64,000 nt of DNA from Gemmataceae bacterium (lineage in GTDB: Bacteria > Planctomycetota > Planctomycetia > Gemmatales > Gemmataceae): contig JAHBXO010000013.1 of NCBI GenBank assembly GCA_019636445.1, positions 1 to 64,000 of the forward strand, given 5' to 3'. The notes under the pieces are model-generated. The model worked only from the letters and a program-made list of their open reading frames with translations, was not told where the DNA came from and did not search any database. The position numbers were made by a program, and so were the translations under genes. Below, piece by piece: positions 1 to 7,643 of this stretch (position 1 is its first letter; every line of letters starts with the position of its first letter).

Positions 1-124
1 CGACGAACTGCTTGTTCGCGTCCAGCCAGTCCGTCTCCCTGGCGACCAACTTCGCGGCGATACGGTCGGCCAGATCCGCGGCGGCCAGATACCACTCGGC
101 CTTACTCTTGGGCTTGCCGGCCAT
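1..124 (-). CDS. Hypothetical protein, N-terminal fragment cut by the window edge
   Basis: Reading leftward from an ATG at 124, an open frame of 41 codons runs off the window edge. It begins MAGKPKSKAEWYLAAADLAD and continues as a charged, alanine-rich helix-forming stretch. A GGAG lies about 10 bases before the ATG, which supports the start. No family is recognised. An intrinsic terminator on the same strand (148-176) lies just upstream, so this gene is transcribed separately from the GYF_2 genes to its right. Confidence 0.6.
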   Translation of the reverse strand, partial: MAGKPKSKAEWYLAAADLADRIAAKLVARETDWLDANKQFV

Positions 125-147
125 CGAACTCGCTCCGTTTCGAGACG

Positions 148-176
148 AAAAAACAGGCCGGGCACAAAGCCCGGCC
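148..176 (-). terminator. Rho-independent terminator, leftward
   Basis: GGCCGGGC (156-163) pairs perfectly with GCCCGGCC (169-176) around the loop ACAAA. The run of six A at 148-153 becomes a U-tract on the minus-strand transcript directly after the hairpin. It would stop leftward transcripts from the GYF_2 genes before the partial gene at the left edge. Confidence 0.75.
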
Positions 177-228
177 GGGGGAGGAATCCCGGTCGTCATT
201 AAAACAAGCGAGATAATAATTCCACAAG

Positions 229-567
229 TTGAGCAGGCGTTTATCGGTCGGCCGAGCGGCGACCCGAAGTATTGGCGGCGGGCCGAAAAGAAGGGACCCG
301 TGCGTCAGGGGGAGTACCTGTCCTCCCTATCGAATATCTCCAACCGTCCCCCTTGGGCTTCAACCTGTGCCGGCAAACATTGCGTACCTGCCCACCAGAC
401 GAGCCGCTGCCGTGCCCAGCCAACACCGACCGCCGAAGCCGCCCGACCGCCGGGAACCGCCGCACGGCGTGCGACCGTATCACAAGTCCAAGTGGGTCCA
501 CGGCCACTGGCGCTGGGTCCGCGATTACCAACGTTGGGAGTGGGTCCGAGGCCACTGGAGTAGGTAG
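229..567 (+). CDS. Small protein with WxxGHW repeats; start uncertain, perhaps a remnant
   Basis: The last 30 residues of this 112-codon frame read as two copies of a W-V-x-G-H-W pattern (KWVHGHWRWV and WEWVRGHW), as in the aromatic-rich YxWxxGHW repeat proteins that are common among secreted planctomycete and proteobacterial proteins. The N-terminal two thirds look like non-coding sequence, with no signal peptide, no Shine-Dalgarno and arginine/proline-rich composition. This may therefore be a short gene with a later start, or a decayed copy that lost its signal peptide. The minus-strand frame opposite it is treated as a shadow. Confidence 0.3.
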   Translation: MSRRLSVGRAATRSIGGGPKRRDPCVRGSTCPPYRISPTVPLGLQPVPANIAYLPTRRAAAVPSQHRPPKPPDRREPPHGVRPYHKSKWVHGHWRWVRDYQRWEWVRGHWSR

Positions 568-584
568 ACTTCCTGTCGGCAGCA

Positions 585-2276
585 CTACGGCAGTTCCGGC
601 TTGTCGAACATGTAGAACTTCAACTCCGACGGGCTGTACCCCAGCTTGCCAAAGAACTCGGTCGTCTTCTCCGAGCCATACTCCTTAGCCGCGTCCTTCT
701 TGCGGAAGAAGCCGAGTTGCAGCGTTGTGCCGTCCCGTTCCTTCTCGCTCACCCACGCCCCCATCCCCTCTTCCTTGTAGTTGGGGTTGTCCAGCTTGCG
801 AGTCGTGAAGACACGCTTGTTCCCGACAAGATACCGCCGAAGTAGTACGGTGCCCTCCTGCCGCTCGGCGTAGGCAAACCCGAACGTACCGGTCCAATGG
901 CCCTTGTCGCCCTTGAACTCGCCTGGGTAGACCTTCACGATGTTCTTGACCTCCTCCTCGTTCGTCGTCAGCAACACGTCGCCGGGGAAGACGACCTTGT
1001 ACACCGGGATCAACTTGGGCTTCGCCGGCACGACCGCCTTCGGCTCCGGGACGGCAGGGACGGCCGGTTTCGACTCTTGCATCGGCGGGCGGGCTGGTGC
1101 TGGTGGCCCAGCGTCCTTCGGGACCACGGCGAGAGGCTCCGGCGGCGCAACCGCACCGGCATTGCCTTGGTCGGGCTTAGGATCGGCTTTCGGCGGTTGT
1201 GCTGCCGGACGCGGGGGTGATCTTCGGCCGAGCAGCCGCACCGCACCGCCCGCAACCTTCTCACTCGTGTGCTTGTCGGGGAACTTCGCCATCCGGCCGC
1301 GGAACTTGTAGTGGCTGTTCCTCTCGCCCTGCCAGTAACCCTCTTTCACTTTGTCGTCGATAACCACGGTGAACGTCTTTGTTGTGGTCGCGTCCTCGGT
1401 GGTGGTTTCCAGAACCGATTTCTGACTGAGAACATAGCGGGTCGGCGTCTCGACTTGAAGTCGCCAGTGGTACTCGAACTTGCTTTCTTCCGCTGGGAGC
1501 TTGTCGAGCGATTGCTCCGCCCACTGGAACACCTCTCGGTCTTTGCCATTCTTGCCGGCTAAGACAGAGCCTTTCTTGTGGTGCTGCTTTTCAATCAGCC
1601 GGGCCAGGGTGCCATGTTCCAGAACGACATAGAGCGAGGCGTCGAGGCAATAGCTCTGCAACGACTCCTGGTGCCAGCCGGTCAGTTCCCACACTTCATG
1701 GCCGGCGTCCGCGGCCTCTTGAACTGGAAGCGGCACTTCGGCGAACGATCGGAGTTCTACGAACTCGCCCACCCGCTTTGGGAGGTTGTTTGTCGGTTGG
1801 CCCCGGCCGTTCCCCTGCAGGGCGATCACAGCGGCGACGACGACCACGACGGTCCCCACGGCCAGCACGCTCCCGGCGATCAGAATCCCCCGCTTCTGGC
1901 GACCCGACAGAGGTACGGGCGATGTCGGCTGTGGCAGTGTTTCTTGGGCTTGCTTGGCCGCCTCGGTCGCTTTGGCGACGGCTTGCTGGGCCGCCGTCGC
2001 CACTGCGCCGAACAGGCCCTCTGCCGCCGTCGGGAGGTCGGGCGGCGTGGCCTTCGGAGTTGGCGGCAGCAGCGGCGGGGGTAGCGGCGGGGGTGTCGCA
2101 GTGTTCGTCGGAAACAACCCCTTCACTTTCCCCGCGGGCTTCTTCTCTTTCATCCCCTCCTTCCAAACGAGGTCGGTGGGGCGGAGTTTGCCATCGCGAG
2201 CGAGGGCGACCAGTTCCTTGCTTGTCACAGGTCCGGCCCTGCGACCGGATTCCTCGTAGTACCAGTTGTCGGGCAT
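585..2276 (-). CDS. GYF_2 (DUF4339) domain membrane protein, large paralogue
   Basis: 563 residues. Residues 1-55 form a GYF_2/DUF4339 domain (WYYEESGRRAGPVTSKELVA, then KLRPTDLVWKEGM), a small fold generally assumed to bind proline-rich peptides. A Pro/Ala-rich linker follows, then one membrane span at about 130-152, an extracytoplasmic region of about 200 residues, a second Pro/Ala-rich linker (about 355-420) and a C-terminal domain of about 140 residues that I cannot assign. The start has no clear Shine-Dalgarno. The N-terminal domain, linker and TM layout match the next gene (2428-3240), so the two arose by duplication. Both are co-oriented with the kinase and ECF sigma genes, suggesting a shared membrane-signalling role; this is inference. 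Confidence 0.85.
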   Translation of the reverse strand: MPDNWYYEESGRRAGPVTSKELVALARDGKLRPTDLVWKEGMKEKKPAGKVKGLFPTNTATPPPLPPPLLPPTPKATPPDLPTAAEGLFGAVATAAQQAVAKATEAAKQAQETLPQPTSPVPLSGRQKRGILIAGSVLAVGTVVVVVAAVIALQGNGRGQPTNNLPKRVGEFVELRSFAEVPLPVQEAADAGHEVWELTGWHQESLQSYCLDASLYVVLEHGTLARLIEKQHHKKGSVLAGKNGKDREVFQWAEQSLDKLPAEESKFEYHWRLQVETPTRYVLSQKSVLETTTEDATTTKTFTVVIDDKVKEGYWQGERNSHYKFRGRMAKFPDKHTSEKVAGGAVRLLGRRSPPRPAAQPPKADPKPDQGNAGAVAPPEPLAVVPKDAGPPAPARPPMQESKPAVPAVPEPKAVVPAKPKLIPVYKVVFPGDVLLTTNEEEVKNIVKVYPGEFKGDKGHWTGTFGFAYAERQEGTVLLRRYLVGNKRVFTTRKLDNPNYKEEGMGAWVSEKERDGTTLQLGFFRKKDAAKEYGSEKTTEFFGKLGYSPSELKFYMFDKPELP

Positions 2277-2427
2277 CAGAGCATCCGGGTTTGGTTTGGG
2301 TCTGCGATCTGTGTGTCCGGTGTGACAGTCAGCCAGTCATAGTGCGGTATCCCTGGCTCCTCATCTATCCCGCACGCTTACCACCGCCCCCGTACTCGTA
2401 GGCGGCGTCCTTCACCCAGAAGAAGCA

Positions 2428-3240
2428 CTACTCGGAAGTATCGACGACCCGGCTATTCTGAATCGTGAACCGCTGCTCTTTCGTGATGACACCGCCGAAT
2501 ATGTTTTTCGCTCTGTACTTGACGATCACTCGCCACCCGTCTTCTTTCATGACCACCGGATACCACTCCACGTACTCAACGCTTCCAGGGTCGTTGAGGC
2601 TCTTCGCCAAGTACGCTTTGACTTCCTCGACTGAGCCGTCGTAGCTGCTGCGAGTGGGTTTGGGGCCGAACTTCTCTACGTGCTTCTGCTCTTCCGAGGT
2701 GAGCGGCTTGTTAACAGAACCCGGCCCAACCAATGAGCCGATCACCCCGCACACGACACACGACAACAGCAGTACGCCGCCGGCGACACCGGCCACGACC
2801 GCCGTGCGGCGAGACAGTTTCGGGAAGGCAGTCTGCTCTGCGGGCGTGTCCGGCTGCGGCGGGTACTCATCGGGGGTTCCCGGAGCCGATTTGGCCTCTT
2901 GGTTGGTGCCGGCAGTTTCCGGCGGTTGCTTCGCCGCTTCTGCCACCTTCGAGCCGATCCGCTTCGCGGCACTGGTCACGGCACCAAACAGCCCCTTGGC
3001 TGCGGAGGCGATGTCGGGAGGGCTGGCGGGGGCCGGCGGTGCCGGCGGCGGTGGTGGTGCTGTCGTGGCAACCGGGAACAAGCCCTTCACCTTCCCGGCG
3101 GGCTTCCACCCGTCCATGCCCTCTTTCCAGACAAGAGCCGTGGGCAGGAGCTTGCCGCTTCGGGCGAGATCGGTCAGTTCCTTGCTGGAGACGGGGCCGT
3201 GCTTGCTGCCGTCAACCGCGTAGAACCATTCGCTGGGCAT
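2428..3240 (-). CDS. GYF_2 (DUF4339) domain membrane protein, small paralogue
   Basis: 270 residues with the same plan as its neighbour at 585-2276: an N-terminal GYF_2 domain (WFYAVDGSKHGPVSSKELTD, then LLPTALVWKEGMDGWKPAGK), an Ala/Pro linker and one TM helix at about 146-170. The C-terminal domain is different, about 70 residues (YDGSVEEVKAYLAKSLNDPG onward), and resembles small DUF-type secreted domains with a beta-rich end. The gene stops 150 bases before the larger paralogue begins and starts 20 bases from the end of the kinase gene, so kinase, small GYF_2 and large GYF_2 could be one transcript. The biochemical role is unknown. Confidence 0.85.
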   Translation of the reverse strand: MPSEWFYAVDGSKHGPVSSKELTDLARSGKLLPTALVWKEGMDGWKPAGKVKGLFPVATTAPPPPPAPPAPASPPDIASAAKGLFGAVTSAAKRIGSKVAEAAKQPPETAGTNQEAKSAPGTPDEYPPQPDTPAEQTAFPKLSRRTAVVAGVAGGVLLLSCVVCGVIGSLVGPGSVNKPLTSEEQKHVEKFGPKPTRSSYDGSVEEVKAYLAKSLNDPGSVEYVEWYPVVMKEDGWRVIVKYRAKNIFGGVITKEQRFTIQNSRVVDTSE

Positions 3241-3259
3241 GTTCGTCTCGTGGTGTGGG

Positions 3260-5200
3260 TCAGTTTCCGGTTGATTCCGGTGGTAGAAAGTCGTCCGCCA
3301 AGGTGACGGCCACGCCGTCGATAAACCCCGACTCGCCAGCCCGCACTTTTCCGTCGCGGACCAGCCGAATACGAATGCGATCCTGGGTTGGGGTGAAACT
3401 GCACCAGCGGAATTGCCAGCCCTTCACACGCGGCGGGGCAACCACCCGCACATCGAACGACACCGACGCCAGGTCGAGTGAGAGTTCGCCGCTGGTTAAC
3501 GCTTCGGTGTGGAAGAAGGCACTCAGGACGTAGCGGCGGTACGGGACGACACGCAGGTAATCGGTGATGTGGGCGAACCCCGTGTTGGCGATGTCTTTCG
3601 CCGGCACCGCCTGGGCACTCGCCCGGCCCTGGAAGGCTTGCGCCGCCGAGCGGCGGAACACTCCCAGCCCGCGGTTGTCGTCCGGCACCTGTGGCGGCCA
3701 GCCTGCCGGGTGCCCCGGTACGTCTTCTTCGAAATCGCCGTTCGGTACCAAGTCCCATCGTCCGGTTCCTGGCACAGGAGCGAGAACGAAGCCGCGTTCT
3801 GCGACGACGGCCGGCGGCAAAGGGGGCATCGGAGCCTTCTCAGGCGGGTGTGTGCCGGTCTGTGCCGTGGGTTGGTGGAAAATGGCTCCGACCCAAACCG
3901 CCAAACCCGCGGCGACGACAGTCGCCACGCACAACAACATTCGGCGGCTACCGGCCCGTCGTGGATGCGTACGACGCATCGGGGACGCGGGTACTCCGAC
4001 GGGGCTACCCGGTTCGGTTGTGGCATCATCGGATTCGGAAGCGACCAGAGCGGCCAGCGGCGGCAGGTCAGCCCCGGCCGCGAACGGGGCCAGGGCTTCG
4101 GAGACTTCACCCATCGTCTGGAACCGGTCGTTCGGGTTCTTCGCCAGCAACCGGAGTACGACGGCCTCTAACCCCTCCGGTACTTCGGGACGCCGGTCTC
4201 GCACCGGGGGCACCGGCAGCGAGCAATGGGCTAATAAGACGCGAAGGGGATACCGAGAGTTCGGCCCGCCGAACGGAGCGTGTCCAACGAGCAGTTTGTA
4301 CAGCGTGCAGCCCAGGCCGTAGATGTCGGCCCGTGCGTCCACCGCCTGGGGGTCCATTGCCTGCTCTGGGGACATGTAATCCAGGGTGCCGAGCAACTGC
4401 CCGCTGTGCGTGAGCGACTCCTCATCCGTGCCCGGAACGAGACACCGGGCCAGACCCAAATCGAGTACCTTCACCCTCCCGTCGCGGGTGAGAAACAGGT
4501 TCGATGGCTTGACATCACGGTGGACCAGACCGTGTTCGTGGGCGTGTTGCAGTCCGACGGCGGCTTGTTGCACGACGGCGCACGCCGCCGCGACGGGCAG
4601 CACCCCGACCTTTTCGACCAGGGCGGATAGGTCGCAGCCGTCCAGCCACTCCGTCGCCAAGAAGAGGGTGCCGGCTGCTTCCCCGAAGTCTCGGTGTGCG
4701 ACGATGTGCGGGTGATGGAGGTTGGCTACCAGAGTTGCCTCTCTGCGAAAGCGTGCGGCAACGTGCCCCTGGTCATGCTGCGGCAGCAACAATTTGACCG
4801 CAACGGGTGTTCCGGCACACTCGTCCACTGCCCTGTAGACGCGGCTCTCGGCACGCTGGGAGACACGCCGTTCGAGCCGGTAGTGGCCCAACCGGGTCGG
4901 CTCCGCGAGAGGGACGGCGGGGACGGCCTCCCCACGGTTGCCGTCGTCGGGGTTTGCGGGCGGTTGAAGACCACGGGCCTGGGATAGTCCACGCCAGAAG
5001 GCGGGTTCGACGGTGTAATCCGCAGCGGGTCGGCGCAGGGCGGCAACCAGCAAGTCCGGTTCATTGTCCACGGCGGACAGATCGGCTACCGCCTCCGGAT
5101 TCTGGTCGAGATAATCGGCGACCGCCCACTGCTCACGCTCGCTCAGCAAGCCGAGGGCGTAGGCTCGCAATTGCTCACGGCTCGGACGCTCTTGCACCAT
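3260..5200 (-). CDS. Eukaryotic-like Ser/Thr protein kinase, degenerate glycine loop, membrane-anchored
   Basis: About 646 residues from the ATG at 5200, which has an AAGGGGAG five bases upstream; a GTG at 5221 is the alternative. Counting from 5221: residues 14-60 look like the helical region that precedes many planctomycete kinases, and the kinase domain spans about 112-375. Present are K143 (VAVKLL), catalytic HRDVKPSN (234-241), DLG in place of DFG (254-256) and MSPEQA. The nucleotide loop reads RRVSQRAESRVYRA, without the GxGxxG glycines. A TM helix follows at about 430-450, then an extracytoplasmic region beginning LVPNGDFEE, which resembles carbohydrate-binding modules of the CBM4/9 type. 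It overlaps the ECF sigma gene by 26 bases, a common planctomycete pairing. Confidence 0.88.
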   Translation of the reverse strand: MVQERPSREQLRAYALGLLSEREQWAVADYLDQNPEAVADLSAVDNEPDLLVAALRRPAADYTVEPAFWRGLSQARGLQPPANPDDGNRGEAVPAVPLAEPTRLGHYRLERRVSQRAESRVYRAVDECAGTPVAVKLLLPQHDQGHVAARFRREATLVANLHHPHIVAHRDFGEAAGTLFLATEWLDGCDLSALVEKVGVLPVAAACAVVQQAAVGLQHAHEHGLVHRDVKPSNLFLTRDGRVKVLDLGLARCLVPGTDEESLTHSGQLLGTLDYMSPEQAMDPQAVDARADIYGLGCTLYKLLVGHAPFGGPNSRYPLRVLLAHCSLPVPPVRDRRPEVPEGLEAVVLRLLAKNPNDRFQTMGEVSEALAPFAAGADLPPLAALVASESDDATTEPGSPVGVPASPMRRTHPRRAGSRRMLLCVATVVAAGLAVWVGAIFHQPTAQTGTHPPEKAPMPPLPPAVVAERGFVLAPVPGTGRWDLVPNGDFEEDVPGHPAGWPPQVPDDNRGLGVFRRSAAQAFQGRASAQAVPAKDIANTGFAHITDYLRVVPYRRYVLSAFFHTEALTSGELSLDLASVSFDVRVVAPPRVKGWQFRWCSFTPTQDRIRIRLVRDGKVRAGESGFIDGVAVTLADDFLPPESTGN

Positions 5201-5840
5201 CCACTCCCCTTGTCCGCCCAACAGTTTCGGCCAGCACCTGCCGCAGCCGACGTAGGATGCGGGACTTGGCCAGGTAGACCGCGTTCGCCGTCAAGCCTAA
5301 CTCGTCCGCCACGACCGCCGCCGGTTGGCCGTCTACCGCCGCCCGCCAGAACGCCTGCCAACTGGCACTCTCGAACTCGCTACGGACCTGTTCGAGCAGT
5401 GCCCCGATGATTCCCGACTCACCCTGTTCACAGGACCAGTCGTCACCCGCCCCGTCCACCACTTCCAGCCATCTGGCGTGAGCTTCGCTGCCCCCCAACG
5501 CTTCCGGCTCGCGGCTTCGTCGTTGCCGGTGGTCGGCGAGCCGCCGCTGGGTAATCCGCCGCACCCAACCCCGGAAGGTGTCGCCCGGTGCCGTTCGCCG
5601 GAACTCTCCGACCCGACCGGCCACCCCGCGGAACACGTCCTGGCACACGTCGGCCGCGTCTTCGGGTTGGAGTCCCGCCCGCCGGCACCAGCCGTAGACC
5701 ATCGGATAAAACTGATTGACCGCTCGCACCCAGGCATCCTGGTCGTCAGCCCGCACCAACTGCAACAGGCTCGACGCAATGGTGCTGGGCAGGTCGCGGC
5801 TCGCACCGCTAACAGGTTTATCCGTCGGGTCTGTCAGCAC
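5175..5840 (-). CDS. ECF-type RNA polymerase sigma factor, kinase-linked
   Basis: Region 2 is visible (NQFYPMVYGWCRRAGLQPED, ADVCQDVF, TFRGWVRRITQRRLADHR), and region 4 as a C-terminal helix-turn-helix (AVVADELGLTANAVYLAKSR). The frame is open from 5951, but the first 37 codons are proline-rich and unlike a sigma factor. A GTG at 5840 with AAGGGC seven bases upstream gives a normal length of 221 residues and is preferred. The 3' end overlaps the start of the kinase gene, implying coupled expression. In planctomycetes such sigma factors are thought to act with the neighbouring Ser/Thr kinase instead of a classical anti-sigma factor; no anti-sigma gene is seen here. Confidence 0.9.
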   Translation of the reverse strand: MLTDPTDKPVSGASRDLPSTIASSLLQLVRADDQDAWVRAVNQFYPMVYGWCRRAGLQPEDAADVCQDVFRGVAGRVGEFRRTAPGDTFRGWVRRITQRRLADHRQRRSREPEALGGSEAHARWLEVVDGAGDDWSCEQGESGIIGALLEQVRSEFESASWQAFWRAAVDGQPAAVVADELGLTANAVYLAKSRILRRLRQVLAETVGRTRGVDGARASEP

Positions 5841-6026
5841 TTGTCCAGCCCTTGGCGGGTGCGGAATCCGAGCCGCAGTGGGAATAACCGTCGCGTTGGG
5901 CCGCGACAACCCCGGCCCGTCCAAAGTACCCCGCTTACGACAAGAACACAACTGTGTGCAAACTCGTTGTGTGTAGACCGTTATTCACACTATCGGGTGC
6001 AGTGGCTGCTTTCGACCGAGGCAGCC

Positions 6027-6254
6027 GTGCAGCCGATTCAGCAACGCTTTGGGGAGGTACTTCGCCGCAGACGCGAGGCGGCCGGGCTTTCGCAGGAGGC
6101 CCTCGCCGCCGACGCCGAGTTGCACAGAAACTACGTCGGCCTGTTGGAGCGTGGCAAGAGGGTTCCGTCGATCCTGGTCGTCGAGAAGCTGGCGACCGCG
6201 TTGCACACCACCATGTCCTCTCTGCTGCGTTCCGTCGAGAAGACCGCCGAGTGA
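6027..6254 (+). CDS. XRE-family helix-turn-helix regulator
   Basis: 75 residues from the GTG at 6027; a GTG at 5997 is in frame and would add ten. The protein is almost entirely an HTH_3 domain: RFGEVLRRRREAAGLSQEAL, then HRNYVGLLERGKRVPSILVV and EKLATALHTTMSSLL. This is the lambda-Cro/XRE fold that binds operators. It is divergent from the ECF sigma gene across a short intergenic gap and lies beside mobile-element genes. Small XRE proteins of this kind often control element maintenance. The long upstream extension of the open frame (from 5325) is antisense to the sigma gene and is rejected. Confidence 0.85.
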   Translation: MQPIQQRFGEVLRRRREAAGLSQEALAADAELHRNYVGLLERGKRVPSILVVEKLATALHTTMSSLLRSVEKTAE

Positions 6255-6263
6255 TCGCACGCA

Positions 6264-6644
6264 TCATCCGGGAACACCCGACGGAGCCACTTTCTTCTTC
6301 CCGCCACGCCGCCCACGCTTTGGCTTGGTGGCTTCTGCCGTTGCTGCTGACAGGCAGAGGGTGAGTAGGGCACAGGCCGGGATCGTTACGTCCTGGCTCG
6401 CCACGCGAAGGGCTTTCAGCGTCTGCTCGGAGAAGGGCAGTCGGGCCGGTCGGACGCGGCTGGAAGGGCGACCGAAGCCGAGGGCTTGGAGGCGTTCGAC
6501 CAGGACAGGTAGGTGGGTCGCCACGGCGTCGGCCACGACGCGGGCGTTCGTCTCGCCACGCCGTTCGCGGGTGGCTTGAAGGGCTTGCCGTAAGTCGTCG
6601 GGCAGCGGGAAGACGCGGTGGATGGTGTCGGTGCTGGCAGGCAT
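6264..6644 (-). CDS. Hypothetical protein, paralogue of the gene at 6754-7164
   Basis: 126 residues starting at ATG 6644, with AGAGG upstream. It has an N-terminal amphipathic segment (HRVFPLPDDLRQALQATRER), then VADAVATHLPVLVERLQALG, a basic linker, LPFSEQTLKALRVASQD, and a lysine/arginine-rich tail. The order of blocks matches the next minus-strand gene (SVETWLPVVVALVRAGG, then RRFEEQTWEALDNAEKL). The basic tail and the location between an XRE regulator and an integrase suggest a nucleic-acid-binding accessory role, which is unproven. It converges on the XRE gene with a 9-base gap. Confidence 0.65.
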   Translation of the reverse strand: MPASTDTIHRVFPLPDDLRQALQATRERRGETNARVVADAVATHLPVLVERLQALGFGRPSSRVRPARLPFSEQTLKALRVASQDVTIPACALLTLCLSAATAEATKPKRGRRGGKKKVAPSGVPG

Positions 6645-6753
6645 CGGGGGGCCTCTGGAATGGGGGAAGGATTCTCCCCTTCCAAAAAATCACACCAGAC
6701 GGCCCGGCACAATTATTCCCCCCGCAAGGGGTAGTGGGCTGCGGAATCGCCCC

Positions 6754-7164
6754 TTACTCGTCGGCTGTGTCCGGTAGCAACTCGTCCCGCAGACCCCGTT
6801 CGGCTTCGCCCACCGTAGCAGCCAACGACCGGAGGAACCGCCGCACACCGTCGCCGTGCTGGGCTTGCAGTTCGAGAGAAGACCGCAACAGGGCAACGCG
6901 AGCCACGTCCACCAACTTCTCGGCGTTGTCCAGGGCTTCCCAGGTCTGTTCCTCGAACCGCCGCGGTCGCCGCTTCTGCGCCGCCGCGTGGACGAGGCCA
7001 CCGGCACGGACCAGAGCGACCACCACCGGCAGCCACGTCTCGACCGACCGGGCGAACACCTCGCGGGCGGGGATGTCGTCTACGCTTTGGCCGTCCGCGA
7101 CCAGGGTGGCCGCTGCCCGCTGGATCAACCCGCCGTCCACGTCTACCAGCTTTTCAATCGCCAT
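6754..7164 (-). CDS. Hypothetical protein, paralogue of the gene at 6264-6644
   Basis: 136 residues from the ATG at 7164, which has a GGAG eleven bases upstream; the frame is open to 7230 but that extension lacks support. It is alpha-helical and rich in Leu, Val and Ala, with the blocks REVFARSVETWLPVVVALVR and RRFEEQTWEALDNAEKLVDV. These align by eye with the smaller neighbour, so the two are tandem diverged paralogues. No known domain is recognised. It is divergent from the AlpA-like/integrase pair and likely part of the same element. Confidence 0.65.
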   Translation of the reverse strand: MAIEKLVDVDGGLIQRAAATLVADGQSVDDIPAREVFARSVETWLPVVVALVRAGGLVHAAAQKRRPRRFEEQTWEALDNAEKLVDVARVALLRSSLELQAQHGDGVRRFLRSLAATVGEAERGLRDELLPDTADE

Positions 7165-7353
7165 CGAATGCTCCGATTTGCGGGTTGACCCCGACAGGTG
7201 GGTAACACTAATATACCCCCGTGCCGTCACGGGGTAACATCGGCGTTGTTACCGTACCAGATCCGCGTCTGAATCGCCAGCCTGTGCGGGCCGACGGGTT
7301 CGCACTCCAAGAATTCCAGCCGCACACCACCTGGATTGGAATGGGGGAACGGG

Positions 7354-7623
7354 ATGCTCGGTTTCGCAGTCCGCCGGCGGGAGCCGGAGTGTTCGTCGCG
7401 GTGGTTGGTGGATGCGGACGTGGCCGCCCGGTTGAACATCGGGCGGTCCACCCTCTGGCGGTGGGTGGATCAGGGGTTGGTTCCCCCGCCGATCCGGGTG
7501 GGTAGGGTACGGCGGTCCGACGGCCGCACTCGCTCGCAGGCCAGCCGCTGGCGGGCCGCCGACATCGAGTTGTTCCAAGAGTGCAACAGCATGGCGGAGT
7601 TCCGCCGCCGCAAGCAGGACTGA
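7354..7623 (+). CDS. AlpA/MerR-like helix-turn-helix protein, probable excisionase or integrase regulator
   Basis: 89 residues from ATG 7354 (a TTG at 7336 is in frame). The core WLVDADVAARLNIGRSTLWR, followed by WVDQGLVPPPIRVG, is the winged-helix pattern of AlpA/excisionase proteins (HTH_17/MerR-like), and the C-terminal SRWRAADIELFQE fits their usual end. It stops 20 bases before the integrase start, in the order expected for an xis-int pair. AlpA-type proteins either direct excision or activate integrase expression. Confidence 0.8.
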   Translation: MLGFAVRRREPECSSRWLVDADVAARLNIGRSTLWRWVDQGLVPPPIRVGRVRRSDGRTRSQASRWRAADIELFQECNSMAEFRRRKQD

Positions 7624-7643
7624 CATTCCACGAGGAGTAGGTT

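Noticed and set aside
5325..5996. Upstream extension of the XRE regulator frame
   Set aside because: Antisense to the ECF sigma gene and unlike XRE proteins.
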